DNA of 64,000 bases from assembly GCF_000237925.1 (NCBI RefSeq), contig NW_017386006.1:372001-436000 (forward strand), written 5' to 3'. Positions within the stretch are counted from its first letter, which is position 1. Each line of letters begins with the position of its first letter. This document shows positions 10,498 to 22,662 of the stretch, piece by piece. Source of the stretch: Schistosoma mansoni (Eukaryota; Platyhelminthes; Trematoda; Strigeidida; Schistosomatidae). A program made the position numbers and the translations under genes. A model generated the notes under the pieces. It was given only the letters and a program-made list of their open reading frames with translations, was not told the origin of the DNA and did not search any database.

Positions 10498-12614
10498 CAT
10501 TATACGACGTTGTTTTCTGTACGGAATCGTTCACTGAAACCTTAAATTTGAAAAACCTTAAAAGCTGTTGACAAAATTATAAAGTGATCGATAATCACTT
10601 TATTATTATTAATCTAGAAAAAGTTATTTTACATCTTCATTACTATGGAATTGTGATGAATGATCAGTGTATGTTCACTTGACCTTAGCAATACAAATTA
10701 TCTTGTTGTACTAATGAACTGATCTCAGTACAATCGTCTACCTTAGCTAAGTGAAAAGAGATTGGAATGATCGTACACACCTTTGCATATACTTTTGTTC
10801 GACAGATTAATGTTCATTATATGACGTTGTTTTCTGTACGGAATCGTTCACTGAAACCGTAAATTTGAAAAACCTGGAAAGCTGTTGGCATGGTAATAAA
10901 GTGAGCGATGATAATTATTAATCTACAGCTTAATTACTATGGAATTGTGATGACCGATCAGTGTCTGTTCACTTGACCTTAGCAATAGAAATGATCTTGT
11001 TGTACTAGTGAACTGATCTTACTACATTTCTCTACTGTACCTAGTAACCAAATCATATGAATGTGAAATGAATTATTGATGGTTTCATGACTCCTCCTTA
11101 AAATGGAAACAAGAAATTCAAACAAAATTTAAATCAAATTGTGGGTGGCCCTGAAAAGGGCCTTTACTCGGTCTCTACACAGCTCCTTCGGTCCTGATCG
11201 ATGACTCCACTATGAGTCCGTGACAGCGCCGCACATGGGACAGTTGAACCCAGGTGATACTTCTGTTGGGTCGTAGGCACAGAACGAATGAAACATAGCG
11301 TTGCATGGACAAAAAATCCAAGCACTTCCATCAGCTATTTCACTGGGCAGCTGACATAGATGGCAAATATCACACAGTCGGTCATTGTGCGCACGTTCGT
11401 CTTCTTCATTGTCTCGGTCCGTAAACTCTTCTGAGTTCATAAATATTACTTCAATTTCGTCATCATTTAAGGTAGCATCCAAATCTACGTTCTGTTGACG
11501 GTTGGTGCCTGTGGTATTTCGGACGACGGGCATTGTGATGGTAGTAGGTATTCCATCGTTAAGCAACTGATGAGAATAGTTAAGGACAGCGGTACGCTGT
11601 TCAGCGGACATACGCCGACATAAGTTGTGAATCGATGTTAGGACGTTTGTCTGCCCGACTTGTACCTGTAACTCATTGTCAATCGTTACTGTGGTTACGT
11701 AGCTGTTGGAATGCAGCCATCTGTCACCAATGCTTTCTCTGTGAACTTCGACATTATCGTGCGAACAATATGCCAAGATGTGACGACATACGACTCTGTG
11801 TTCTACATAAAAGAAACAGGAACAACTAATAGGATTTTTGGAGACTGTGTAAGTTCCTGTAGTATCAACGGCCGTGAAAAACTCCCCCGACAATACGTAG
11901 TCAGTAACAGGAATGCGCATATGCCGCTTAAGCAGTTTACATGCAGCAGGTGTAAGTGTTTCCTGAAGACGACGTAGTTGAGGCTCGCGACCCAGCACAG
12001 CCCTGCTACGGCATTCAGAGGAGTACTTTTGAACTCTAGCTTCTATCCAATATCCAGTGCGAAGCAGAACACTAAATATCGATCTGAACACGGGTGTTTT
12101 TCTGTTCAGCTTATGCAACTTTAAAATTCGATGGGTCGTCTCAACGAAATTTGTATTGCTTTGATCTAGAAGCATTGCAGCTGGTCTAAAAGCGTTCGAC
12201 CACTTGTGCTTTTTGGACAATAACTGATCTCTCAAATATTGATAGAAATTCCCGTCTGCTGCTTCGATAAATGACACATACCGTTGGAAGCTACAATACA
12301 TTGTAAAGCATATTTCGATTTACCTTTCCACATTTCTTGTTAGCATAAGACGGTAGAACATTTGAAGAAGATCAGATCGTAGCCTCTACGAATACGATGA
12401 ATGGGTTATTTGTAAAGAAAGGAAAGCTTACCCTCTTGATGACATTTCGAAGAAGGTGCACGCGGCACAAAAGGTGGTGTGAATTGGGATACACCTGCGT
12501 TATGGCAGCAGCTATAGCAGGTGAATCGTCGGTAACAATACCGATAACCTCTCTATTGTTACTCATTTGGCGGAAGAACGAGAGGAAACTGGACAGCAAA
12601 GTCGATGTTTCGCG
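10498..12614 (-). repeat. right arm of MULE palindrome
   Basis: Inverted partner of 8190-10024, longer by the 282 bp that the left arm has lost. It stops abruptly after gtcgatgtttcgcg at 12614, where the 5' part of the transposase is missing and a SINE fragment follows. Confidence 0.85.
11210..12614 (-). pseudogene. MULE transposase, second copy, 5'-truncated but with SWIM finger
   Basis: Equivalent exons are 12432-12614 (partial exon 3), 12324-12385 (exon 4) and 11210-12290 (exon 5), separated by introns of the same 46 and 33 nt. Exon 5 is 282 bp longer than in the copy at 7.3-9.3 kb. The extra segment (about 11587-11868) encodes a SWIM zinc finger, CSC-x9-CRH (Cys-x-Cys...Cys-x-His), as expected in MULE transposases. 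The N-terminal zinc domain and the first catalytic Asp are lost with the truncation. A few substitutions separate it from the first copy (Thr/Ser, Met/Ile, Ser/Phe, Gly-Asp/Ala-Asp). Confidence 0.8.
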
Positions 12615-12615
12615 A

Positions 12616-12715
12616 TGTTTCGTGAATTCATTAGTCGATCTAAGCTGGAGCAATATTGAAAACCTGGAAGCACTGGACGGCCGTTTCGTTCTAATATGAG
12701 GCTCATTTCGTTATT
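12616..12715 (-). mobile_element. hammerhead SINE (Smalpha-like) fragment
   Basis: Read on minus, it has the cgaaacggccgtccagtgcttccagg signature of the Smalpha 3' half (core GAAA followed by the stem III region), preceded by a degenerate ctcatattag loop. It abuts the broken end of the second MULE copy. Confidence 0.6.
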
Positions 12716-12894
12716 TTGTACACCTATATTTTTTAGCGCTGTTAAAAAACGAATAAGGCAAGCGATCAGCTACTTAGTGTACAATTACAATTCTATTGTT
12801 CATTCTATACTCACTATTCTCTCTGTTGGTACATAAGCGTTTATGAATGTCTGTGAATATTTTTCCGACTACCTAGTCAAATTAAATCTAGATA

Positions 12895-13395
12895 CGCTTT
12901 TATATTCAGAACAACTGTCAGTCAACATCAAAGTCGGGATCTTAGGTACGGACATCAAGACATATCTACTATAAGGAGCTCAAACTTTGAGAACTACCAC
13001 AACCATCATCAAAAGAGTACAAGTATTTATCAGCAATTTCTACACAAAATACTCAATATCCGTCGGCCGTATCTCATCAGCAACAAATCACTGTAGTGGA
13101 GAACAAACCAACTTTTGTCTGAATAGGAAATTAGGAAAAGATGCTGGAAGTTGATAGGACATATATTACGGAAATCATCAAACTGCATCACGAGGTGAGC
13201 GCTAACTTGGAATGCTGAAGGAAAACGGATAAGAGGAAGACAAAAGAACACACTGCATCGAAAATTGGAAGCAGACATGAAAATAATGAATAGCATCTGG
13301 AAACAAGTGGAAAGGGCTGTCTAAGACAAAGTTCGATGGAGAATGGGGATGAGCGGCCTAGGGGTAACAGGCGTAAGTAAGTAGGTAATATAATT
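12895..13395 (+). mobile_element. decayed 3' end of an RTE LINE
   Basis: Translated on plus, it follows the C-terminus of the LINE at 14.4-17.4 kb: EQLSVNIKV, KTYLL, VQVFIS, then [16 protein letters not shown]-like and KVRWRM. It ends in a taagtaagtagg tail. Stops and small indels break the frame. The copy is much older than the LINE next to it. Confidence 0.65.
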
Positions 13396-13544
13396 TGCTT
13401 ACTTAATAATTATCCAATAAGAACACATGCAATGATTGTCCATAGAGAATTGTTAGCATTCAGCACTCGTTTCTTATTCCTTAGAACATAATAGTAATCG
13501 TTTTTTTAATTTAACAGAAAAATACTATTAACTGAAAATACAAT

Positions 13545-13820
13545 AAAATCACTCTTTATTGTCAGGATGGGGGGTTGTGGAGAATTTGGTAATTTTATAG
13601 TTGAATTTATGAATCACTTGAAGCTAGACCACCGTGGAAGACCTGGAAGCACTTTACGACCATTTCGTCCCAGTATGGAACTCATCAGCAGTCATCATCC
13701 ACAATCATGCGGGTGGGATCCATATTAAGATGAAACGGCTGACCATTGCTTCCAGGTTTTGCATGATGTTCTAGCTTCAATTGACTCATGAATTGAACTA
13801 TAAAATCACTCTTTGTCAGT
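13545..13820. mobile_element. two hammerhead SINE pieces, back to back
   Basis: 13566-13718 is a minus-strand Smalpha-like body with the hammerhead core at 13658-13690 (ctgatgag...gggac then gaaa on minus). 13722-13815 is a plus-strand 3' half of the same SINE (gaaacggctgaccattgcttccagg, then ctagcttcaattgactcatgaatt). The pair forms a fold-back. A near-direct repeat aaaatcactcttt flanks it at about 13547 and 13803, which may be a target-site duplication or partly SINE tail. Confidence 0.65.
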
Positions 13821-14362
13821 CATAAAGAATCATCACTTCATTAATGGGAAAGATTTCATTTTCTAATCACTTTGAAAATAACTTATATTTTCCTAACCTG
13901 AAATTATTTTTTAAGGATTTACATTCATCCGTTCATCTGATTTTTTACTTTCATAGTGAGACAGTCATTTAAACTTCACAAAGTATATCCTACTCAAAAG
14001 TATTCTTAATCAGATATTCGTTTGTAGTTTTAAAAATTTTAAAAACAATCGTTGCTAAAAATCTACCATCAATCCTATTTGCAACGTTAAATCAGTTTGC
14101 AAAACAAAATACACATATCAGCTGATGTTCTTCTTTGTGTTTTCGCTTTTCAATATTACCACTTTTCATTTCTTGTTATCATTTTTGGCATTGATCTTCA
14201 GGTTTTTCCTCTCTTTCTCTCTCTCTCTCTCTGAACTTGAAATTTTCCCAATTTTATTGAATATATTTTCAAAATTGTGCATTTTTCTTTACATTAAACA
14301 CTTTTCTTATGACATTTTGCAACGTATATTTATATATATGAATCGTATATGTACAGATCTTA
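13821..14362. other. no gene seen
   Basis: AT-rich, with a (TC)n run at about 14213-14231. The reading frame across 14125-14390 is low-complexity Phe/Leu and not convincing. Confidence 0.6.
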
Positions 14363-14377
14363 TTACTTTTGAAATTA
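14363..14377. repeat. target-site duplication, left copy
   Basis: ttacttttgaaatta, repeated exactly at 17572-17586 on the other side of the LINE. Confidence 0.85.
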
Positions 14378-17300
14378 CTTACTTACTTACTTACTTTTGC
14401 CTGTTACTCTCAATGGAGCATAGGCCGCCGACAAGCATTCTCCAACCCACTCTGTCCTGGGCCTTCTTTTCTAGTTCTATCCAGTTCTTGTTCATTCTTC
14501 TCATGTCTGTCTCTATTTCCCGGCGTAATGTGTTCTTTGGTCTTCCTCTTCTCCTTTGACCTTCAGGATTCCATGTGAGGGCTTGTCTTGTGACACAATT
14601 GGGTGATTTCCTCAAAGTGTGCCCAATCCACTTCCAGCGCTTCCTCCTGATTTCTTCCTCCACTGGAATCTGATTTGCTGTCTCCCATAGTAACTTGTTG
14701 CTGATAGTGTCTGGCCATTGGATCCGAAGTATCTTGCGTAGACAACTGTTAATAAACACTTGTATCTTCTGGATAATGGCTTTCGTAGTTCTCCACGTCT
14801 CCGCCCCATACAGTAGAACTGTCTTGACATTTGTATTGAAAATTCTAACCTTGGTGTTGGTTGACAATTGTTTTGAGCTCCAGATGTTTTTCAGTTGTAA
14901 GTATGCTGCTCTTGCTTTGCCGATCCTCGCCCTCACATCTGCATCTGATCCACCGTGTTCATCAATGATGATGCCCAGATATGTAAAGGTTTCCACATCT
15001 TCCAAAGCTTCTCCGTGAAGTGTAATTTGATTGGTGCATGTCGTGTTGTATCGGAGAGTCTTGGTTTTCCCTTTGTTTATATTGAGACCTACTGCTGCTG
15101 AGGCTGCTGCTACACTGGTCGTTTTCTCCTGCATTTGCTGTTGAGTTTGTGATAGAAGAGCCAGATTATCTGCGAAGTCTAAATCGTCCAGCTGCATCCT
15201 GCCTGTCCACTGTATCCCGTGATTTCCTCCAGATGTTGACGTCTTCATGATCCAGTCGATCACCAGGAGAAAGAGAAAGGGTGAGAGTATGCAACCTTGT
15301 CTAACACCGGTCTTTACTTCAAACGAGTCGGTGAGTTGTCCTCCGCGGACGATTTGGCAGTCTAGTCCATCATAGGAGTTCCGTATGATATTGACTATCT
15401 TTTTAGGCACGCCGTAGTGTCGAAGAAGCCTCCATAGTGTCGTCCTGTCCACGCTATCAAATGCCTTCTCGTAGTCGATAAAGTTGATGTAGAGTGATGA
15501 GTTCCATTCGATTGATTGTTCCACAATGATACGTAGAGTTGCGATTTGATCTGTGCACGATCTATCCTTACGAAATCCAGTTTGTTGATCTCGAAGTTGG
15601 GCGTCCACGGAATCCTTCATCCTGTTTAACAATACTCTGTTGAAGACTTTTCCTAGTATTGAGAGAAGAGTGATGCCCCTGTAGTTGTCGCACTTGCTGA
15701 GATCGCCTTTGTTTGGTATCTTGATCAGAAGTCCTTTTTTCCAATCTATTGGTACTTGTTCTTCGTCCCAAATCTTACTGAAGAGGATGTGGAGTATCTT
15801 GGCAGTTGCTGCTACATTTGCTTTCAGTGCCTCCGCCGGGATGTTGTCTGGTCCCGCTGCTTTGCCGCTCTTGATTTTTGTAATGGCCATGCTGATCTAT
15901 TCAATTGTCGGTGGGCCAACATCGATTGGGAGGTCTGTGGGTGCTGCTTCAATGTTGGGTGGGTTCAGTGGAGCTGGTCGATTTAAGAGTTCCTTGAAGT
16001 GTTCTACCCACCTGTTTCGTTGTTCTTCAATGTTGGTGATTACATTGCCTTCCTTGCTTTTCACTGGTCTTTCTGGCTTACTGTAATTCCCAGCAACTTT
16101 CTTTGTTGTGTCATACAGTTGTCTCATGTTTCCCTCTCTTGCAGCCTTTTCCGCTGTCATCGCTAAATCTTCCACATATTTACGTTTGTCGGTTCTGATG
16201 CTCCTCTTCTCTTGCTCGTTTGCCTCTGTGTATTCGGCTTGTGCCTTGGCTTTTTCCGCTCTTGTTCGGCTGGTGTTGATTGCTGCCTTCTTGTTCCTTC
16301 TTTCTTTAATCTTATCCAGTGTACCAACAGTGATTCATTCCTTGTGATGGTGCTTCTTTTGGCCCAGAACCTCTTGACATGTTGAAACGATTGCCTCCTT
16401 GATACCTTTCCAGTTGCTCTCCATGGTAGTTTCCTCTCCATTGAGTAGATCATGAAAGGCCTCGAACCTGTTGCTGAGGACTATGTTGAATTTGTTGAGT
16501 TTGTCAGCATCTCGAAGAAAGGCCGTATTAAACTTTTGTGATGTTGTCCAGTGCTTCTTGAGTTTTAGTTTCATCTTGGTGACCAGCAAATGATGATCGG
16601 ATGCTATATCAGCTCCTCTCCTGGTTCTCACATCCTCCATCGTCCTCCTGAACTTTTTGTTGATGCAGATATGGTCGATTTGATTCTGTGTAGTGTGATC
16701 CGGTGAAATCCAAGTGGCTTTGTGTATGTTTTTGTGTGGGAATATGGTGCTACCTATGACCAGTTTATTGAAGGCACATAGGTTTGCAAATCTCTCACCA
16801 TTTTCGTTCCTTTCTCCCAGTCCATGTTGTCCCATGACGTCTTCGTATCCAGTGTTGTCCTTTCCAACCTTGGCATTGAGATCTCCCATCATAATGGTCA
16901 GGTCCTTGTTTGGGCACTTCTCGAAGATCGACTGCAGCCTATCGTAGAATTGGTCTTTAGCGTCTTCATCGTAGTCGTTGGTAGGCGCATAGCATTGGAT
17001 GACGTTCATTGTAATGCCCTCTCTCTTTGTTTTGAAGTAGGCTTTGATGATCCTTGGTCCATGAGATTCCCATCCAATAACTGCATTTTGTGCTTTTCTG
17101 GACAGCATCAATGCAACTCCTTGTGTATGTGGAGCATTTTCTTCTTCATGACCGGAGTATAACAGAAGTTCTCCTGAAGACAGTCGTTGTTGTCCAACCT
17201 GCGTCCAATGTGTTTCACTGATTCCAAGCACCTCCAGGTTGTATTTTCTCATTTCTGCAGCAATTTGGAAGACTCTTCCGGTCTCCCACATTGTCCGGAC

Positions 17301-17571
17301 ATTCCATGTACCTATAAAAATTGTCGCTCTGGTTGTAAGAAGGCGCGTCGGCCTCATGACTTCCGAAGGAACTCAGCTTTCATCATGAGACGTCATAATT
17401 ATTCCTTCTACTCCCAGGGCAGAGTTTGAATGGTTTGAATGATTTTTTCTGGTTAGCGTTTTTTTAGCGAGTTGATTTTCTACGGGATGGGGTCGCTAAC
17501 CCCATGCCCAACCCTCCACCTTTACCAGGGCCTGGGACCGGCAGTAACCCCAAGAGGAGCTACAGGTGGAG
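14378..17571 (-). mobile_element. full-length RTE-clade LINE (SR2-like) with TSD
   Basis: A 3.2-kb element read on minus. It runs from a 5' untranslated part of about 215 bp (17358-17571), through one endonuclease-RT reading frame, to a (gtaa)n tail at 14378-14400. An exact 15-bp target-site duplication flanks it. One long frame with APE-type endonuclease then RT, a very short 3' UTR and a tetranucleotide tail are RTE-clade traits. In schistosomes SR2 belongs to that clade; the SR2 label rests on recall. Relatives are in the palindrome (45.5-50.5 kb) and at 12.9 kb. Confidence 0.85.
14391..17357 (-). pseudogene. LINE endonuclease-reverse transcriptase, two nonsense codons
   Basis: One frame of 989 codons. 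The APE endonuclease comes first: GTWNVRTMWETG, ISETHWTQ, CYAPTND, MMGDLNAKVG and SDHHLLV (about residues 10-260). The RT follows: [40 protein letters not shown] (motif A), [13 protein letters not shown] (motif B) and [10 protein letters not shown] (motif C, FADN in place of F/YADD). A C-terminal region has [20 protein letters not shown] and DRVGWR. Only two in-frame stops interrupt it, a TGA at 16335-16337 and a TAG at 15897-15899; no frameshift is visible. FADN instead of FADD is shared by the other copies here, so it is probably the family state. The copy is recent but not autonomous as it stands. Confidence 0.85.
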
Positions 17572-17586
17572 TTACTTTTGAAATTA
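17572..17586. repeat. target-site duplication, right copy
   Basis: Exact match to 14363-14377. Confidence 0.85.
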
Positions 17587-17639
17587 ACGTATAGTTAATC
17601 CTTAGTGTAATATATCTTAAAATATCTAGTTTGATAGTA

Positions 17640-17945
17640 AAGTGTAGTGAACGAGAACACAAGTGAGGACAATCGAATGTATTTGAATACAAAATTACAT
17701 AATCTCTTAGTAAAATATAAGAACCATACAGTAAATAATTTATTTGCAAAATATCAATCGTCTCAGACTTCATTGTTCTTCCTTCCTTTCCATAACAATC
17801 ATTCTTTGTTCTTGTTCTCTTTTCTTCGATCTTCCTAACCTTCTGCCTCCAGGTATTTCACTTTCGATTGATGACACATACTACTTATATCTGTCGACAT
17901 CAGTAGCACACACCATAAACCAAATCTCAAGTTACCATGTTCATT
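17640..17945 (+). repeat. dispersed repeat, copy 2
   Basis: Same repeat as 35-345, in the same orientation. The LINE has inserted just outside it. Confidence 0.6.
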
Positions 17946-18859
17946 TCCTATAAACAAGACATAGAGATTTGGAATTATAACTGATATTTGTCTTGTTATG
18001 AAGATATCGTGGTTAGACGTTTTTTTCCATTGGACGTTTATTTAAAAACGGATGACAGTTTTCTTCAATCTATTTCTGAATAAAACTTTTCTTTCTATCA
18101 TGAAATTAATATATGTTAAAAGCTTATTAATAATTTTGTTTATACTGTCATAATAGTGACCTTTATCAACTTTGCAGTATTATGCACACTGATAAGTTTA
18201 TTTAAAATGTTATTTACTAAAACCAAACAATTATCAATTCCTATTATGTAGATTCATGAGATTTGACAAATTATCAAAGTAATCATCTGAGTTTGTTAAA
18301 CCAAAACAATCAGTGATTAATACTACTCGAACCCGTATTCAGAATATGTAAGATAAAAAACTCGAAGTAGATATTATCACGAATACATCGCTATTGGTAA
18401 GGATCTGAATTATCCTATTCTTAGTATCCAGGACTAGATGTTGTTCAATCATTGTTTTTGTTTGTGGATCGTGAGTGGGTCGCTTAGATATGGCCATTTT
18501 GTTGTAAGTTATTTAGAGTAGATGATTTGCGTATAACTTTGAAATCAAGGATATGCGTATCTTTCTATTTAAGATTCGTTAGTCGGATATATCAGAATCC
18601 GGGATGCAAAACCGTAACCTATAGCTTCAAACGTTCAAATCATAGTCCAATGAACTACTGATTTCATGAGTCCATCGAATTGTTCAACGAGTATGATTTT
18701 TATACCGTTATACGTCAGCTTATATCAATTATATCAATGAATAACCAAAATTCATTCCTAAACATCAATAAAGGGATAATCCAAGTCTTTACTAATGATG
18801 ATAAAACTATCGTAACCGCTAGCCAAGCTAGAGACTATATAGAATAAGTATTTTTCTAG
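17946..18859. other. no gene seen
   Basis: AT-rich sequence without a supported frame, domain or repeat. Confidence 0.6.
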
Positions 18860-18999
18860 ATAATTTGTTAAATTTAAACGAATATTCGTCAAGGTTAGAA
18901 CGAATAGTTTGACAATAATTGGGCGCCGAGTATAGAGAATTCATTATATGTGAAAAATTATTATATTTGAAATAGTCTCAGCGATTGAAATATAAATAA

Positions 19000-19044
19000 T
19001 TCCAACGTTTCGTCCAGCTAACTTGTCTGGACTTCTTCAGGGAA
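19000..19044 (-). ncRNA. hammerhead-like ribozyme motif in PLE-2 tail (minus copy)
   Basis: Mirror of the motif at 23098-23142, with the same sequence. See that entry for the core and stems. Confidence 0.5.
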
Positions 19045-19479
19045 ATAATCAAAATCAAAATCATCAAAGAAATATATAGTGTTTTTTTAACAATCATATC
19101 AAAATCTCTACTACTTTTTAATCCAATCATATTTGGATGTCGAAGTTTTTTTAAACAGGATAATATGAGTGAGTTGAATGAGAATCAAGTGAAAAGTTCA
19201 ACGATGTAAAATAAAAGGAGACTGTATAAATTGTGTGTACGTATGTATAATATGAGTTATTAATGAATGATATTCAGTGTTGATTTGTTTCTATGTGAAG
19301 TAAAGATAAGAATAAAAGTGCAAAATGAAGGTTGAAAAGTTTTTTCTGAATCATCGAAATTGCAAATAAAATGAGAATCATCAAGTACATAATTGTAATG
19401 CTAAACATAACTCATATTGATTTCAGTCATAATAACGATTCATGTGAAGTAAACAGGTTGAATAAAAGAAAAGGTCAAA

Positions 19480-21356
19480 TTACTTGTTGATGAATATTTG
19501 CCAAGTGGTAGCTAGCTGAATACCATCCTTTCTGTTTAGGCTGTTCTTATTCGCCCATATATACAGCGCTTCTGCTGTCAATCTTTCTTTATGAGTGTTG
19601 AAACCTTTCTGAAGTATTTTGGCCCCTTCAAAATTAATCATGTGTCCCGTTTCCAACGCATGTAACGCTATTGCAGACTTATTCTCAAGTTTCCTTAAGT
19701 CAACCGAAGTTTTGGGAACATTTTTTAAACATTGTTTGTGTTCCTTCAACCTTACCTTCAATTGTCTGGATGTTTCTCCAACATAAGCCGCATTACAATC
19801 TTGACAATTGATCTCATAGACAATATTTTGTTGTTCTTCCTTTGGTAACCTATCCTTAACCTTCACCAATGACGATCTTATAGTGTCACATGTTCTAAAA
19901 TACACTCTCATATCATGCTTGTTTAAGATCCGTTTGATTTCTTCCGATGTTTCACTACGGTATGGTATGACTACAGTGAACTTCCAATCTTTCTGTACAC
20001 ATTGTAGTTTAGCTTTTCTTTCCTTTCTAACAATCTTCTTTAAAAACTCTTTTGGGTAGTTGTTATCCCTAAGTGTAGACAAAATCCTGTTCAATTCATA
20101 TTGTTGGTCTTCCTTATCTGTAACAAGCTTAAGACTTCTGTTAATTAAATTTTTAACAACTGTGACTTTCGTACATAAAGCATGAGCCGAATCAAAATCT
20201 AAGTATCTTTCTGAATGTGTTGATTTTCTGAAAACATTTATTTTCAACTTCCTATTATTAAGTCTTCGCTCAACCATACAGTCGAGAAATGCCAGTTTGT
20301 GGTCAACAGACTCTATTTCCTTCGTTAGATTAATTTGTTCCGAAATGTTGTTCACATTTGCAAACAATTCTTCCAAATAGTCCTGTTTAATAATAACAAA
20401 AATGTCATCTACATACCGTAGCCAGACCTTTGGTGGAAAAACACTTCTTGCGATTGCACTAGTTTCGAGTGAATGCATGAATAAATTCGCTACAATCGGA
20501 GAAACTGGTGAGCCCATAGCTATACCTTCTTTTTGTCTGTATAGATCTCCTCGAAATATGAATAGGGTGGATCTTAAACATAGTTCCAAACATTTGATAA
20601 ACTCAGATGGATCTAACGGGTAACGTAAATTTAAATCCAAATCAGATTCTAAACAAGCATAAATAATATCCAACGCTCTGTTGATAGGTACGTTAGTAAA
20701 TAAGGAAGAAACATCAAAACTTGCCATTACTTCATCCTCTTCTATGTCGATGGTATCAATAATATTTTTAAATTTCATAGAGTTTTTAATTCCATGATTA
20801 ATCAGTTTTTCATACGGTTTTAGTATCCTAGCTAAGTATTTCGCTAGGTTGTAAGTCGGTGAATTTGTGAAATCGACCACTGGTCTTAGTGGAATACTAT
20901 CCTTGTGAATCTTCGGGAGTCCATAGAATCGACAAGTGTTACAACTTTTTGGATTTAGCAAAAACCATAATGGCGTTCCGAGTTTGACCTTTAACGAATG
21001 TAAGATTTTACTTGTTTCCGCCTTAAGTTTATTGAGCGTCGTTCTGCTTTTCGCATCTTTGATTAGTTCATAAGGTCCCTCTTGTAGATGTTCCTTGGCT
21101 TTTTTCTCGTAGTCAATTTTGTTCATAATGACTGTAGTGTTACCTTTATCTGTTTTTGTAATGATAATTGTCTTATCATTTCTCAGTTGCTTCAATGCAT
21201 GTAACTCATTTTTAGTCATATTAGATTTTTGTGATTTTTGACGTAATAACGCGGAAATTAACTTATTCCTCAATTCATTCGCTGTTTCATTAGGAAGTAT
21301 ATTCAATGCTGGTTCAATTGCTGGTATAATATTGAAAGGCGATAATTGTGGTCTAT
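19480..21356 (-). pseudogene. PLE-2 reverse transcriptase / GIY-YIG endonuclease (5'-truncated)
   Basis: An open frame of 608 aa from its first Met at 21306, readable upstream to about 21356, where the head-to-head joint cuts it. The true N-terminus is therefore missing. It shows TKTDKG, YGLPKIHK, motif A SFDVSSLFTNVP, motif B GIAMGSPVSPIVANLF, motif C YVDD in LRYVDDIFVII, and a GIY-YIG-type block (CNAAYVGETSRQLK) near the C-terminus. The family copies RNA at nicked target ends. The frame has no internal break and looks young, but the missing start makes it a partial copy. Confidence 0.8.
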
Positions 21357-21396
21357 TTATATAGACGAGGATATATATAGAATATATAGGATATAT

Positions 21397-22662
21397 ATAG
21401 AAGAGGATGAAGTAATGGCAAGTTTTGATGTGTCTTCCTTATTTACTAACGTACCTATCAACAGAGCGTTGGATATTATTTATGCTTGTTTAGAATCTGA
21501 TTTGGATTTAAATTTACGTTACCCGTTAGATCCATCTGAGTTTATCAAATGTTTGGAACTATGTTTAAGATCCACCCTATTCATATTTCGAGGAGATCTA
21601 TACAGACAAAAAGAAGGTATAGCTATGGGCTCACCAGTTTCTCCGATTGTAGCGAATTTATTCATGCATTCACTCGAAACTAGTGCAATCGCAAGAAGTG
21701 TTTTTCCACCAAAGGTCTGGCTACGGTATGTAGATGACATTTTTGTTATTATTAAACAGGACTATTTGGAAGAATTGTTTGCAAATGTGAACAACATTTC
21801 GGAACAAATTAATCTAACGAAGGAAATAGAGTCTGTTGACCACAAACTGGCATTTCTCGACTGTATGGTTGAGCGAAGACTTAATAATAGGAAGTTGAAA
21901 ATAAATGTTTTCAGAAAATCAACACATTCAGAAAGATACTTAGATTTTGATTCGGCTCATGCTTTATGTACGAAAGTCACAGTTGTTAAAAATTTAATTA
22001 ACAGAAGTCTTAAGCTTGTTACAGATAAGGAAGACCAACAATATGAATTGAACAGGATTTTGTCTACACTTAGGGATAACAACTACCCAAAAGAGTTTTT
22101 AAAGAAGATTGTTAGAAAGGAAAGAAAAGCTAAACTACAATGTGTACAGAAAGATTGGAAGTTCACTGTAGTCATACCATACCGTAGTGAAACATCGGAA
22201 GAAATCAAACGGATCTTAAACAAGCATGATATGAGAGTGTATTTTAGAACATGTGACACTATAAGATCGTCATTGGTGAAGGTTAAGGATAGGTTACCAA
22301 AGGAAGAACAACAAAATATTGTCTATGAGATCAATTGTCAAGATTGTAATGCGGCTTATGTTGGAGAAACATCCAGACAATTGAAGGTAAGGTTGAAGGA
22401 ACACAAACAATGTTTAAAAAATGTTCCCAAAACTTCGGTTGACTTAAGGAAACTTGAGAATAAGTCTGCAATAGCGTTACATGCGTTGGAAACGGGACAC
22501 ATGATTAATTTTGAAGGGGCCAAAATACTTCAGAAAGGTTTCAACACTCATAAAGAAAGATTGACAGCAGAAGCGCTGTATATATGGGCGAATAAGAACA
22601 GCCTAAACAGAAAGGATGGTATTCAGCTAGCTACCACTTGGCAAATATTCATCAACAAGTAA
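21397..22662 (+). pseudogene. PLE-2, second copy, starts at RT motif A
   Basis: From the EEDEVMASFDV block to the stop it is identical in protein to the minus-strand copy, including YVDD and the GIY-YIG block. Everything before RT motif A is absent. The frame runs a little further upstream into the joint, but those residues (IYRIY repeats) are not element sequence. It is a 5'-truncated, inverted duplicate. Confidence 0.8.

Noticed and set aside
14125-14559. 144-aa Phe/Leu-rich frame as a membrane protein
   Set aside because: It runs through TC-repeat sequence into the antisense of the LINE tail; there is no conserved pattern.
16714-17429. Several plus-strand frames over the LINE
   Set aside because: Antisense shadows of the endonuclease frame on minus.
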